Assembly (NCBI GenBank): GCA_002383485.1
Contig: DFYY01000025.1
Coordinates: 62,001 to 126,000, forward strand
Direction: 5' to 3'
Length of the DNA stretch: 64,000 nucleotides
Source of the DNA: Bacteroidales bacterium UBA4070
GTDB taxonomy: Bacteria; Bacteroidota; Bacteroidia; Bacteroidales; VadinHA17
This document shows, piece after piece, positions 53,316 to 62,009 of this stretch (position 1 is its first letter; each line of letters starts with the position of its first letter). Made by a program: the position numbers and the translations under genes. Under the pieces are notes generated by a model. The model searched no databases. It saw nothing but the letters and a program-made list of their open reading frames with translations, and was not told the origin of the DNA.

Positions 53316-54866
53316 TTACCTGATACGTCTGACACTGCTCTCCGGTAGGTTTACGGGCACACCGTTGATGCTTGTCTCAACATCATCGCGATAGGTGACC
53401 GTTAGGAACACCTCGCCCAGCTCGTTGTATTTTTTCCATGTTTTGGTGCGGAAGCCGTTCTTATAATACCGGTCCTCCCTGGGCCTTCCGTTCTCATAAT
53501 AGAGAACATGGTGTCCGTCCGGATTGCCCTGCCTGTAGTAACCTTTGAACCTGAGCCTGCCACCAGGATAATATGATTTCCATTCACCGTCACGAAGCCC
53601 TAGCAGGTATTCACCTTCTTCGGTATTGTCTCCGCTGGTGACTTTCCATATACCGTTCCTTTCGCCGTCGGCGTAACTGCCACTCGCTATTATCTCACCT
53701 GTGCGTGAATATTCAGTATAGCTGCCGTCACGTTTTCCCTGGTAATAGTCTTCCTCCCGGAGCAGCTCGCCGTCAGGATAATACCAGTGCCATGTGCCAT
53801 CAATGCGTCCGTTGCTGTAGGCTCCGGCCTGCTCCAGCCTTCCTGCTGCATTATAAAACTTCCAGGCACCAGTGCGCCTGTTTGCAGTATAGTTGCCCTC
53901 GGCCACAAGCACGCCGCTGGCGGAAAAATCCTTCCACTGACCGTTACGGTTTCCTTCCGCGTCTACTATACCCTCCGAGATCAGTACTCCGATGTCATTG
54001 TAAATCCAGGCTCCCTTGATTGTACCGTCAGCATTGTACTCACGGTGTATTCCCACCGGCACTCCTTCCCTGAACGGACCGGAATAGATCAGTCGGCCTG
54101 CATCATCATACCTGTTCTGAATGTCAATTTCGGCACTGTTGTCCATCTCGGTTCCGGTAACCTTTCCGTTGTCATAGAGAAGCGTTACCATCAGCTTGCC
54201 CCGCTCATCATACTCCTTGTAATACCCGTGAAGCTGGTCATCACGGTAATTTCTCTCCGTTTTTACGATCCCGTTAGGCCAGAAGTCAAGCCATTCGCCC
54301 TGCTTCATTCCTGAAGCATCGGTACGGTTTATTCTTACCCGGCTGATGAGAAAATCATTATTGTACTCAAGAAGGCTGATAATATTTCCTTCGGGGTCAA
54401 ATTCACGTGACAGTCCGTCCTTTTTGCCATCGACATAAGGAATTGTCTGCTTCACTCTGCCGTCAGGAAAGAATATGCGTGCCAAACCCTCTTTCCTGTC
54501 ACCGGCATAAAGCTCTGAAGTATTAAGATAGAGACCGTATACCGGATCTTTCTGATATTTAAAAGAATATCCGTTTCTCTTTCCGAGCAGGTAGCTTATC
54601 TTTTCTGTTGTATCACCTGCCTGATCATAGAATACCCATACGCTGTCAAGCAGGAAGCTGGTTCGCTTGCCTTCAGATTTGAGTATTCCTGTAACGTAAT
54701 AACTTTTCCAGTAACCGTCCGGTTTTCCGTTCCTTATATAACCTTCACTGGATATGTTTCCGTTGGGATATCTGAACTGCTTGTAACCGTCCTGTAATTG
54801 TGCATTTTGCTGCGCGAATAGCAGCGCAGGGATCAGTGACAGCAAAACCAGAAAAGTCCTTTTCAT
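53316..54866 (-). CDS. Exported MORN/YwqK-repeat protein
   Basis: The 516-residue protein has a signal peptide (1-19, ending LFAQ). It is then built of about 20 repeats of roughly 22-23 residues of the type YxNGxxxxExxYxxGxxxGxWxxY (for example GKPDGYWKSYYVTGILKSEG and YSNGRIDGTWHWYYPDGEL). These are MORN_2 / YwqK-type repeats that form an elongated beta sheet. Its binding partner is unknown. It starts 1 nt after the nadA stop and ends 7 bp before ruvB. Confidence 0.88.
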   Translation of the reverse strand: MKRTFLVLLSLIPALLFAQQNAQLQDGYKQFRYPNGNISSEGYIRNGKPDGYWKSYYVTGILKSEGKRTSFLLDSVWVFYDQAGDTTEKISYLLGKRNGYSFKYQKDPVYGLYLNTSELYAGDRKEGLARIFFPDGRVKQTIPYVDGKKDGLSREFDPEGNIISLLEYNNDFLISRVRINRTDASGMKQGEWLDFWPNGIVKTERNYRDDQLHGYYKEYDERGKLMVTLLYDNGKVTGTEMDNSAEIDIQNRYDDAGRLIYSGPFREGVPVGIHREYNADGTIKGAWIYNDIGVLISEGIVDAEGNRNGQWKDFSASGVLVAEGNYTANRRTGAWKFYNAAGRLEQAGAYSNGRIDGTWHWYYPDGELLREEDYYQGKRDGSYTEYSRTGEIIASGSYADGERNGIWKVTSGDNTEEGEYLLGLRDGEWKSYYPGGRLRFKGYYRQGNPDGHHVLYYENGRPREDRYYKNGFRTKTWKKYNELGEVFLTVTYRDDVETSINGVPVNLPESSVRRIR

Positions 54867-54867
54867 T

Positions 54868-55815
54868 TTATAATCCAAATTTAGCCGATATTTCAAGCAT
54901 CCGCCTGATAGGAACTGCTGCCCGATCAATTATTGACGGATCGACAGTAACTTCCGGCTCTTCAAATTTAAGTGATTTATATATCTTTTCAAGTGTTATC
55001 AGCTTCATGAAATTGCACTCACTGCATCCGCATGTCGAGTCTTTTGGCGGCGCCGGAATAAATGTCTTTCCCGGTTCGGTTTTTTTCATCTGATAAATGA
55101 TGCCCGGTTCTGTTACTACTATAAATACCTTCCCCGGATCCTTTTTTACGAATGAGAGAAGTCCGGAAGTTGATCCTATATAATCAGCTGCCAGGCGAAC
55201 AGGTTTCTCACATTCCGGATGTGCAATGATCTTTGCTCCTTCATTTTCATTCTTCAGTTTGATTATTGCCTCAAGAGAAAACCGTTCGTGCACGTGGCAG
55301 GCTCCGTCCCATACCAGAATATCCCTTCCCGTCAGACTTTTTATATAGTTACCCAGGTTTCTGTCAGGTCCGAAAATTATCTTTTCGTCTTCAGGCAGTG
55401 ATTCAACAATCTGTTTTGCATTCGAGGAGGTGCATGCAATATCACTCAGTGCCTTTATTTCAGCTGTGGTATTTACATATGTGATTACCGTTCTTCCGGG
55501 ATTATCTTCAATGAATTTTCCGAAATCCTCCTTTGTACATGAATCTGCCAGGGAACATCCTGCAAGAATGTCTGGAATGATTACTTTTTTCTCCGGAGAG
55601 AGTATCTTTGCGGTTTCAGCCATAAACTTTACGCCGGCAAATACAATTATATCAGCAGAAGTCTCTGCTGCCTTCTGGGATAGTGCCAGACTGTCGCCAA
55701 TAAAGTCCGCTATATCCTGTATGTCCGATGTCTGATAATAGTGGGCAAGTATGATGGCATTTTTCTCCTTTTTAAGAGCCTCAATTTTTTCAGTTATATT
55801 GTTATCAACAACCAT
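54868..55815 (-). CDS. nadA: Quinolinate synthase
   Basis: The 315-residue [4Fe-4S] enzyme condenses iminoaspartate with dihydroxyacetone phosphate in NAD synthesis. Landmarks are ILAHYYQTSDIQDIADFIGDSL, the Cys-containing AGCSLADSC, IACTSSNA and GCSECNFMKL, and AHPECEKPV. nadB and nadC are not adjacent. It begins the nadA-MORN-ruvB minus operon, divergent from rpiB across an AT-rich 448-bp spacer. Confidence 0.97.
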   Translation of the reverse strand: MVVDNNITEKIEALKKEKNAIILAHYYQTSDIQDIADFIGDSLALSQKAAETSADIIVFAGVKFMAETAKILSPEKKVIIPDILAGCSLADSCTKEDFGKFIEDNPGRTVITYVNTTAEIKALSDIACTSSNAKQIVESLPEDEKIIFGPDRNLGNYIKSLTGRDILVWDGACHVHERFSLEAIIKLKNENEGAKIIAHPECEKPVRLAADYIGSTSGLLSFVKKDPGKVFIVVTEPGIIYQMKKTEPGKTFIPAPPKDSTCGCSECNFMKLITLEKIYKSLKFEEPEVTVDPSIIDRAAVPIRRMLEISAKFGL

Positions 55816-56263
55816 ATTTTTATTCAGTTTTAAATTTTAAAATTATATGATGGTTATTATATGCTGTTAGTTTGGTTGAAATAATTTTATGATTCCTTTT
55901 GCAAAAATGGGAGTTAAATGATTAATAACACCTTTTCAACACCTCAAAAAATGTACCTTTTCTGAAAAAGAGCATATTAGACATATAATTAACAATGGTT
56001 ACCTTTGTTTTGTTAATAGTTGTTGAAAGCCGGGAAGAGACTGCCGGGCTGTTCAGTACCAGTTAAAATAAAATTTTAAAACGGTAAGAAAAAAATTTTG
56101 ATTTGAGCTGAAAATAACATGTTGTTGATAAAGTTGAGGGGGGGCAGAAAAATGAACAAAGAATTAAAATTCCGGTTACATGTTATTAACAACTCAATCA
56201 GACGATGTTTTCTTTTCTTTTATTAATTACGGGACTATATTTGTATAAAAATATAAAATCGTT
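55816..56263. other. AT-rich gene-free spacer, candidate replication origin
   Basis: No gene is seen in this 448-bp stretch between divergent nadA and rpiB. It is much more AT-rich than its neighbours. It carries DnaA-box-like nonamers of the form TTWTYAACA: TTTTCAACA (55933-55941, +), CTATTAACA (56019-56011, -), CTTTCAACA (56029-56021, -), TTATCAACA (56131-56123, -) and TTATTAACA (56183-56191, +). TTATCAACA and TTATTAACA are one change from TTATnCACA. A perfect 10-bp inverted repeat AATAACATGT (56113-56122) / ACATGTTATT (56178-56187) spans the middle. These signals are suggestive, not proof. Confidence 0.35.
56236..56243 (+). promoter_or_regulatory. Candidate -7 element for rpiB
   Basis: TATATTTG matches TAnnTTTG, 21 nt before the TTG start codon of rpiB. 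No clear -33 TTG is seen. Confidence 0.45.
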
Positions 56264-56704
56264 TTGGAAAAAGTTGTAATTGCCTCAGACCATGCAGGTT
56301 TCAGGCTTAAGGAGAAGCTGGTGAGGTGGCTCATCTCAAACAGGTACGAAGTTAAGGATCTGGGGTGTTTTTCTGAAGACAGTGTTGATTATCCTGATTA
56401 TGCACATCCGCTTGCGCTGGCAGTGGAGAAGGGTGATTTTAATTATGGCATTACAATATGCGGATCGGGAAACGGGATCAGCATGGCAAGCAACAAGCAT
56501 CAGAATATTCGCTCTGCGGTATGCTGGAATGAAGAGATAAGCAGGCTGGCACGGTCACACAATGATGCAAATGTATGCGCTCTTCCCGGGAGATTCATCT
56601 CGGAGGCTGAAGCGATTTTAATAGTAAAGACCTTTCTTACAACGGCATTCGAAGGAGGCAGGCACAAGAGGCGCATAGACAAAATCCCCATTAAAAGCAT
56701 TTGA
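56264..56704 (+). CDS. rpiB: Ribose 5-phosphate isomerase B
   Basis: The 146-residue RpiB/LacAB-family isomerase interconverts ribose 5-phosphate and ribulose 5-phosphate. The start is TTG (56264); the conserved beginning EKVVIASDHAGFRLKE follows at once and no ATG is available. The catalytic Cys is in ICGSGNGISMASNKH, followed by RSHNDANVCALPGRF. It is followed 1 nt later by an Rrf2 regulator. Confidence 0.93.
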   Translation: MEKVVIASDHAGFRLKEKLVRWLISNRYEVKDLGCFSEDSVDYPDYAHPLALAVEKGDFNYGITICGSGNGISMASNKHQNIRSAVCWNEEISRLARSHNDANVCALPGRFISEAEAILIVKTFLTTAFEGGRHKRRIDKIPIKSI

Positions 56705-56705
56705 A

Positions 56706-57146
56706 ATGCTTTCAACCACCTGTAAATACGGCATCAGGGCTGTGATATTCATAGCCTCTAAATCTGAACCGCAGACCAATGTCGGCCTGAAGGAGATTAC
56801 AGATCAGCTTCGGATACCCCAGCCATACCTGGCCAAGATACTTCAGACGCTTGTTCATAAGAAGATACTTCATTCCACGAAGGGGCCGCATGGCGGATTT
56901 TTACTTTCAGTGCCCGCCGGGAAGCTGACGCTGATGGATATAATTGATGCCATCGACGGAAGAAACTTCTTTGACAGTTGTTATGTGACAGGCGAAAAGT
57001 GCAATTTTGACAGGCCTGATGACGGCAGATGCATACTTCACAATGATCTCAGGGATGAAAAGGTCCGGCTTGAAAAGTTTTTCAGCTCAAAAACGGTTGA
57101 GCAGATGGTTGAACAGGTCAGAAATGATCCCAGGGTTAAGATCTGA
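56706..57146 (+). CDS. Rrf2-family regulator with C-terminal Cys triad
   Basis: The 146-residue winged-helix regulator has an HTH (LKEITDQLRIPQPYLAKILQ, 28-47) and wing (STKGPHGGFLL). Cys92, Cys99 and Cys109 lie where IscR/NsrR bind an Fe-S cluster. It therefore probably senses Fe-S status, NO or redox. It is co-transcribed with rpiB. Confidence 0.9.
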   Translation: MLSTTCKYGIRAVIFIASKSEPQTNVGLKEITDQLRIPQPYLAKILQTLVHKKILHSTKGPHGGFLLSVPAGKLTLMDIIDAIDGRNFFDSCYVTGEKCNFDRPDDGRCILHNDLRDEKVRLEKFFSSKTVEQMVEQVRNDPRVKI

Positions 57147-57198
57147 ACCGCTCCTTAATATAATTCAAAATATTCCCGTTTCGATGATCGCGGACAGG

Positions 57199-57609
57199 TC
57201 AGCTTTCTTGCGGCGGCCCTGAAAGGCCTAATTTCTGCAGTATTTTCAGGGCAATATGTGCAATCGCGATGCCGGCGGTGACTCCCCCGATATTTGCAAC
57301 AAGATCAATTATCTCTGCCTTCCGCGAGGTTGTCAGGGTCATCTGCATTATCTCCATCAGGGCGCCGAAGAAAAGCGGTATCAGCAGGATAACATACCTG
57401 AAATGACTGCTGGTACGCCACCTGCATGAGTCGAGCAGCAAAACTGCCGAAAAAAAGGCATACATCACAAAGTGTCCCATTTTGTCTATATACGGGATAT
57501 TAAGCATCCTTCCGGGTATCAGCGTTTTACTTCCGGACAGGCTCAGCCATAGAATCAACAGGCCAATGATGATACTCTTATAATACTGTTTTATAAAGAG
57601 ATATATCAT
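57199..57609 (-). CDS. VanZ-family membrane protein
   Basis: The 136-residue protein has four predicted TM helices and VanZ-like landmarks (PYIDKMGHFVMYAFFSAVLL, LFFGALMEIMQ, EIIDLVANIGGVTAGI). The function is unsettled. It is convergent with the Rrf2 gene. Confidence 0.85.
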   Translation of the reverse strand: MIYLFIKQYYKSIIIGLLILWLSLSGSKTLIPGRMLNIPYIDKMGHFVMYAFFSAVLLLDSCRWRTSSHFRYVILLIPLFFGALMEIMQMTLTTSRKAEIIDLVANIGGVTAGIAIAHIALKILQKLGLSGPPQES

Positions 57610-57682
57610 AAGGGATTTTTGAGATTGTGAAAATAAGAAACGAATGTTAAATCTTTTGTATTTTTAAAGTATATATTTTGCA

Positions 57683-58813
57683 ATGGCCGGTGTTTACATT
57701 CACATACCTTTCTGCAGGAGTTTCTGCAGCTACTGTGATTTTTACAGTACTACTGACAACAGTCTGAGGGATGCTCTTGTTCAGGCCCTCCTGAGCGAGA
57801 TCTCGCTCAGGTCATCATACCTGGAGGGAGAGAAGGTGGATACAATTTATCTCGGCGGAGGTACTCCTTCCCTTCTTGATCCGTCGGTTACAGGAAGTCT
57901 TCTGGCAGCTGTAAGGGAAAATTTTGCGGTGGAAGACAATGCGGAGATAACTGCGGAGATCAACCCTGATGATGTTTATGAAGGATACTTCAGCGCTCTC
58001 CGGCAGGCCGGAGTAAACAGGATCAGCATCGGAGTGCAGTCCTGGGACGACAAGCGGCTGAAGTACCTCGGTCGCAGGCATGATGCGGCTCAGTCGGCCC
58101 TCGCCCTTGAGATTGCTTTTCGTGAAGGGTTTGACAACGTCTCCGTTGATCTTATTTATGGCGTGCCCGGCATGACAACGGCTGATCTGAAGTCAGATCT
58201 TGAAAAAACCCTGGCATTTCCTGTCACTCATCTGTCGGCATATCACCTGACAGTGGAAGAGGGAACGAAGTTTGGCAGGCTCAGGAAGGAGGGAAGGCTG
58301 AGAGAGACTGACGAGGAGATTTCGGGAGCGATGTTCACTCTTCTCGGGAAGGTCTGCCTTGACCACGGATTCATTCATTATGAGATTTCAAATTTTGCCA
58401 GGGAGGGATTTATTTCCAGGCATAACTCTTCATACTGGAGACAGGTTCCGTATATTGGCCTGGGGCCGTCAGCCCACTCGTTCGACCGACGTTCACGTCA
58501 GTGGAACGTCTCTGATGTGAAAAAATATATTAAGGCAATTGGAGCAGGCACTATCCCCTGTGAACGGGAGGAGTTAAGCCGTATTACCGTTTTCAACGAA
58601 TATATCATGACTTCTCTTCGGACCATGTGGGGTATTGATTTGCAGTATGTTGAGCAATACTTTGACAAGGAGATGCATGATTACCTGGTAAATCTGTCAG
58701 GGCGTTATATGCGTTATGGTCTCATGAAGCGTGAAAAAAATACCCTGGTCCTCACAGACCAGGGTAAGATGATATCCGATAATATTATTACCGAACTTAT
58801 GACTGAGCTCTGA
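57683..58813 (+). CDS. hemW: Radical SAM heme chaperone HemW
   Basis: The 376-residue protein is of the HemN family. The [4Fe-4S]/SAM motif is Cys11-x3-Cys15-x2-Cys18 (CRSFCSYC), with YLGGGTPSLL following and QSWDDKRLKYLGR downstream. The short N-terminus lacks the extra HemN residues, so HemW (heme insertion chaperone) is preferred over coproporphyrinogen dehydrogenase. Confidence 0.93.
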   Translation: MAGVYIHIPFCRSFCSYCDFYSTTDNSLRDALVQALLSEISLRSSYLEGEKVDTIYLGGGTPSLLDPSVTGSLLAAVRENFAVEDNAEITAEINPDDVYEGYFSALRQAGVNRISIGVQSWDDKRLKYLGRRHDAAQSALALEIAFREGFDNVSVDLIYGVPGMTTADLKSDLEKTLAFPVTHLSAYHLTVEEGTKFGRLRKEGRLRETDEEISGAMFTLLGKVCLDHGFIHYEISNFAREGFISRHNSSYWRQVPYIGLGPSAHSFDRRSRQWNVSDVKKYIKAIGAGTIPCEREELSRITVFNEYIMTSLRTMWGIDLQYVEQYFDKEMHDYLVNLSGRYMRYGLMKREKNTLVLTDQGKMISDNIITELMTEL

Positions 58814-58861
58814 CCGGCATTTTCACTTACGTGGTGATGCTGTCAGCAGTTTGTGTCCTGA

Positions 58862-59770
58862 TCAGCCTCTTCCTTTAAGGGTAAAGGAGCCGGTTCCTAT
58901 CTGCTCGCTGTCAAGATAAAGCTCTACATTGTAGGTTCCGGGGATGAAATCGCCGGTGTTGTCAAGGAAGATGCACATCTCGATGTCAGCATTTGCATAA
59001 TCGACGGCCCTGTTGGCTGAGAAGATCAGCTGTTCACCCTTTACCTCGAACAGATTGTCCGGAGAAGGGGTAATCACCAGCTGGTCCGGGCGGACCACTC
59101 TCAGGTAGACAACCTTGTTCCCTGCAGCGGCGATTGGGTTCTCGCGAAGAGTGAAGCAGACGCGCACCTTGTCCAGGTTCCTGAGCTCATCTGTCTCCTT
59201 GCGTTTCTTGTTCAGGGCTACTGCCACCACATCTTTGGCCTGGATCACAGAGGCTACCGTGACCTTCGAGGTCAGTTCCTCTTTCACCTTTTCAAGCTCG
59301 ACGTTACTCTCCTGTACCACTGTCATCTGCTGTTTGATCTCCACATTCTCGGCAGTGAGGATCTGGTTGCGCGTGTTCAGTGAGTCTATCTGCACGATAT
59401 AGCTCTTCATGATATCACGCATGGTGCTTATCTCTGCCTTGTATTTTCTTATCAGCTGGGCGTTTGAGGCATTAACCTCAAGGAGTTTCTGAATCCTTGT
59501 GCGCTCGCGATGGATCTCGGCATTCAGCGTATCATTGCTTGTCTTCAGAGTGTCATATCCGTACATCATCATGCGGAGCTCATTAGCCAGGGAATCCTTC
59601 TCTTCCGTCAGTACCTGTTCCATCTCAACCATTTTGTTCTTCTGATTGTAATAAAGTACCACCAGGGCTATTAAGCCAAGAGTCAGGATTATGGTTGACA
59701 CAATCATGACAACAGGAGCACCTTTTTTATGCTCAACATGTTCAGCCTGATATTTTTCCTGATTTTCCAT
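58862..59770 (-). CDS. Conserved inner-membrane coiled-coil protein, function unknown
   Basis: The 302-residue protein has a cytoplasmic N-terminus, one TM helix (about 19-41), a long periplasmic coiled coil (about 45-180) and a C-terminal beta-rich domain (about 200-300, with RVCFTLRENPIAAAG and DFIPGTYNVELYLDSEQIG). I know of similar proteins across Bacteroidota but no function. The C-terminal fold resembles an Ig-like or transthyretin-like module. It has its own promoter. Confidence 0.8.
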   Translation of the reverse strand: MENQEKYQAEHVEHKKGAPVVMIVSTIILTLGLIALVVLYYNQKNKMVEMEQVLTEEKDSLANELRMMMYGYDTLKTSNDTLNAEIHRERTRIQKLLEVNASNAQLIRKYKAEISTMRDIMKSYIVQIDSLNTRNQILTAENVEIKQQMTVVQESNVELEKVKEELTSKVTVASVIQAKDVVAVALNKKRKETDELRNLDKVRVCFTLRENPIAAAGNKVVYLRVVRPDQLVITPSPDNLFEVKGEQLIFSANRAVDYANADIEMCIFLDNTGDFIPGTYNVELYLDSEQIGTGSFTLKGRG

Positions 59771-59792
59771 TTGTTTGTTTTTTAATCCGATA

Positions 59793-59822
59793 CAAAATTA
59801 ACAATAATTACAGTACAACAAA
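59793..59822 (-). promoter_or_regulatory. Bacteroidota-type promoter of the coiled-coil envelope gene
   Basis: On the minus strand TTTG (59822-59819) is followed after 18 nt by TAATTTTG (59800-59793), a full match to TAnnTTTG. It lies 23 nt before the ATG. Confidence 0.55.
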
Positions 59823-59887
59823 TTTTTCCTCCGTTTGATTAACTTAGCCCGGCATTTTATTATAAAACCTTACACCCTGTTTCTGCT

Positions 59888-61291
59888 ATGAGTGGCTTTT
59901 ATGGATCGGTCTCTGAAAGGAGCTGTATCGATGATGTATTCTACGGTACGGATTATCATTCACATCTGGGCACCAAGCGTGCCGGCCTCGTTTTTTATGA
60001 CAGTGAGATAGGATTCAGGAGGAGGATCCATAACCTCGAGAATGAATATTTCCGGAACAAGTTTGAGGCAGAGCTTAAGGAATTCAAGGGCAACAGCGGC
60101 ATGGGAGTGATCAGCGATACCGACCCCCAGCCTATACTTTTCAACTCTCATCTGGGGCCGTTTGCCCTGGTGACTGTCTCGCGGATTGTCAATATTACAG
60201 AGCTGGCTGATCATTTCCTGGCAAGAAAGAAGCATTTCACCGAGAACTTCATGGGAAACATCAACCCCACGGAGATGGTTGCCAATATTATATGTGAAGG
60301 AGATTCCTTTGTGGAAGGAATCACGAACGTATATGAAAAGATACAGGGTTCCTGTTCATTGCTGTTGCTGACTCCTGACGGTATTATAGCTGCTCGTGAC
60401 AGGCTTGGGAGGACTCCGGTTGTTATAGGAAGGAAGGATGGGGCCCGTGCCGTGGCTTCCGAGACCTGTTCTTTTCCGAATACCGGATTCGAGACGGAGT
60501 ATTTTGTGGGGCCCGGAGAGATAGTGCATATCAGGGCGAATGGGTTCACCAGGCTTAAGGCGCCGGAAAAGAAGATGCAGATATGTGCTTTCCTGTGGGT
60601 TTACTACGGGTTTCCCACCTCCGAGTATGAGGGACGGAATGTTGAGGAGGTGAGATATCGTTGTGGTGCGGCCCTTGCCGGGCGTGACTCGGTTGAGGCC
60701 GATTTCGTCTGTGGAGTCCCTGACTCCGGTATAGGACACGCCTTCGGCTATGCCAATGCCAAGGGGCTTCCCTATATGAGTTCATTTTCCAAGTACACCC
60801 CGACGTGGCCCAGGAGTTTCATGCCGCAGCGTCAGATTCAACGCGATCTCGTGGCCAGGATGAAGCTGATCCCGAACAAGAAGCTGACCCGTGGCAAGAA
60901 AATTGTTTTTCTTGATGACAGTATAGTGCGGGGGACACAGCTTAAGGATAATACTCGCGACCTTCGCGATGCCGGTGCATCCGAACTCCATATGCGCATT
61001 GCCTGTCCTCCGCTGCTCTATCCATGCCCCTTCCTTAACTTCTCACAATCGCGTTCAACCCTTGAACTTGCAGCCCGCAAAGCCATTGTCAGGCTTGAGG
61101 GGGAGGAAAAGAACATTGAGGAGTATCTTGATCCCGGTTCGGAGAAATATGAGATGATGGTTAAGGAGATTTCAGATATGCTTGGAATGGATACCCTTAT
61201 CTTTCAACGACTTAACGATCTGGTTGAGGCTATCGGATTGCCAAAAACAAAGCTTTGCACCCACTGCTGGGACGGTAGCAGCAGCTTCTGA
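59888..61291 (+). CDS. PurF-like amidophosphoribosyltransferase homologue lacking the catalytic Cys
   Basis: The 467-residue protein has an Ntn-type glutaminase-like N-domain (1-225; DYHSHLGTKRAG) and a C-terminal phosphoribosyltransferase domain with the PRPP loop VFLDDSIVRGTQL (340-352). PurF needs Cys directly after Met; here the start is MSGFYG (codon AGT, Ser2), so glutamine-derived ammonia cannot be made the usual way. A C-terminal CTHC pair (457, 460) is reminiscent of PurF Fe-S ligands. It may use free ammonia, another donor, or act as a regulator. I believe this Ser form recurs in Bacteroidota alongside a normal PurF. Confidence 0.82.
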   Translation: MSGFYGSVSERSCIDDVFYGTDYHSHLGTKRAGLVFYDSEIGFRRRIHNLENEYFRNKFEAELKEFKGNSGMGVISDTDPQPILFNSHLGPFALVTVSRIVNITELADHFLARKKHFTENFMGNINPTEMVANIICEGDSFVEGITNVYEKIQGSCSLLLLTPDGIIAARDRLGRTPVVIGRKDGARAVASETCSFPNTGFETEYFVGPGEIVHIRANGFTRLKAPEKKMQICAFLWVYYGFPTSEYEGRNVEEVRYRCGAALAGRDSVEADFVCGVPDSGIGHAFGYANAKGLPYMSSFSKYTPTWPRSFMPQRQIQRDLVARMKLIPNKKLTRGKKIVFLDDSIVRGTQLKDNTRDLRDAGASELHMRIACPPLLYPCPFLNFSQSRSTLELAARKAIVRLEGEEKNIEEYLDPGSEKYEMMVKEISDMLGMDTLIFQRLNDLVEAIGLPKTKLCTHCWDGSSSF

Positions 61292-61333
61292 AATTGTTGA
61301 AAATAACGAGAGTTTGTTAATAATTAACGGTTA

Positions 61334-61348
61334 GTCAAATAATTTGAC
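61334..61348. promoter_or_regulatory. Perfect 15-bp palindrome upstream of DUF4402 locus
   Basis: GTCAAAT-A-ATTTGAC is a perfect 7-bp inverted repeat about an A. It lies 126 bp before the first DUF4402 gene in an AT-rich leader. It could be an operator (a Crp/Fnr-type dimer site is one option). The factor is unknown. Confidence 0.45.
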
Positions 61349-61473
61349 CTGTTCGTCCGTTTAATTTTACAATTCACAAAACAACATGTAACCAAAATGC
61401 GTGATGTTTTGTATAACTGGTCAAAGCGGAATAGACCATAATAAAATTAGTAAAAATTAAATTTAAACTGAAA

Positions 61474-61971
61474 ATGAAAAAAATCATTACTTTTTCGATT
61501 GTTCTTCTTGCATTCACTGCAGGAGCATTTGCACAATCTTCTGCAACAGCAACAGCAACAGCAGTAATTGTATCTCCAATTACCCTCACCCGTACTGCTG
61601 ACATGAGTTTTGGTAACATCATAGCCGATGTTGACGGAGGTACCGTTGTTCTGGTTCCGGCAGGCACCCGTACTCTTAACGGACTTACCTCGCCGTCGAT
61701 ACCGGGAACTATTGCCAATGCAAGCTTTACCGTTACAGGGTTTGGCGGAGCAACCTATGCAATTACCCTGCCGGCATCGCATACCATCAGCAACGGTACC
61801 CAGAATATGGTGGTTGATACATTCACAAGCACTCCGGATGCAACCGGCACTCTTGACGGGGCTGGCAGCCAGACCCTCAACGTTGGCGCCACGTTGAACG
61901 TTGGTGCAAACCAGGCTTCCGGCACTTATACCAACGCCGCAGGCTTCACGGTGACAGTGAACTATAACTAA
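61474..61971 (+). CDS. DUF4402 exported protein 1
   Basis: The 165-residue protein has a signal peptide (1-21, ending AFAQ) and then a beta-sandwich rich in Thr, Ala and Gly. It contains MSFGNIIADVDGGTVVLVP, GFGGATYAITLP and a closing ASGTYTNAAGFTVTVNYN, the DUF4402 pattern. Members are small secreted or surface subunits found in tandem, possibly fibre subunits. A second DUF4402 gene follows after 38 bp, then a chaperone. The TIGxxG-like repetitive SATATATAV start after the signal is notable. Confidence 0.85.
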   Translation: MKKIITFSIVLLAFTAGAFAQSSATATATAVIVSPITLTRTADMSFGNIIADVDGGTVVLVPAGTRTLNGLTSPSIPGTIANASFTVTGFGGATYAITLPASHTISNGTQNMVVDTFTSTPDATGTLDGAGSQTLNVGATLNVGANQASGTYTNAAGFTVTVNYN

Positions 61972-62009
61972 CAGAACGGATAACTGTTACAGCTAACCGG
62001 TCAGTTATA

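Noticed and set aside
61628..61897. Alternative frame inside DUF4402 protein 1
   Set aside because: It has no signal peptide and lies wholly inside a recognised gene in another frame.
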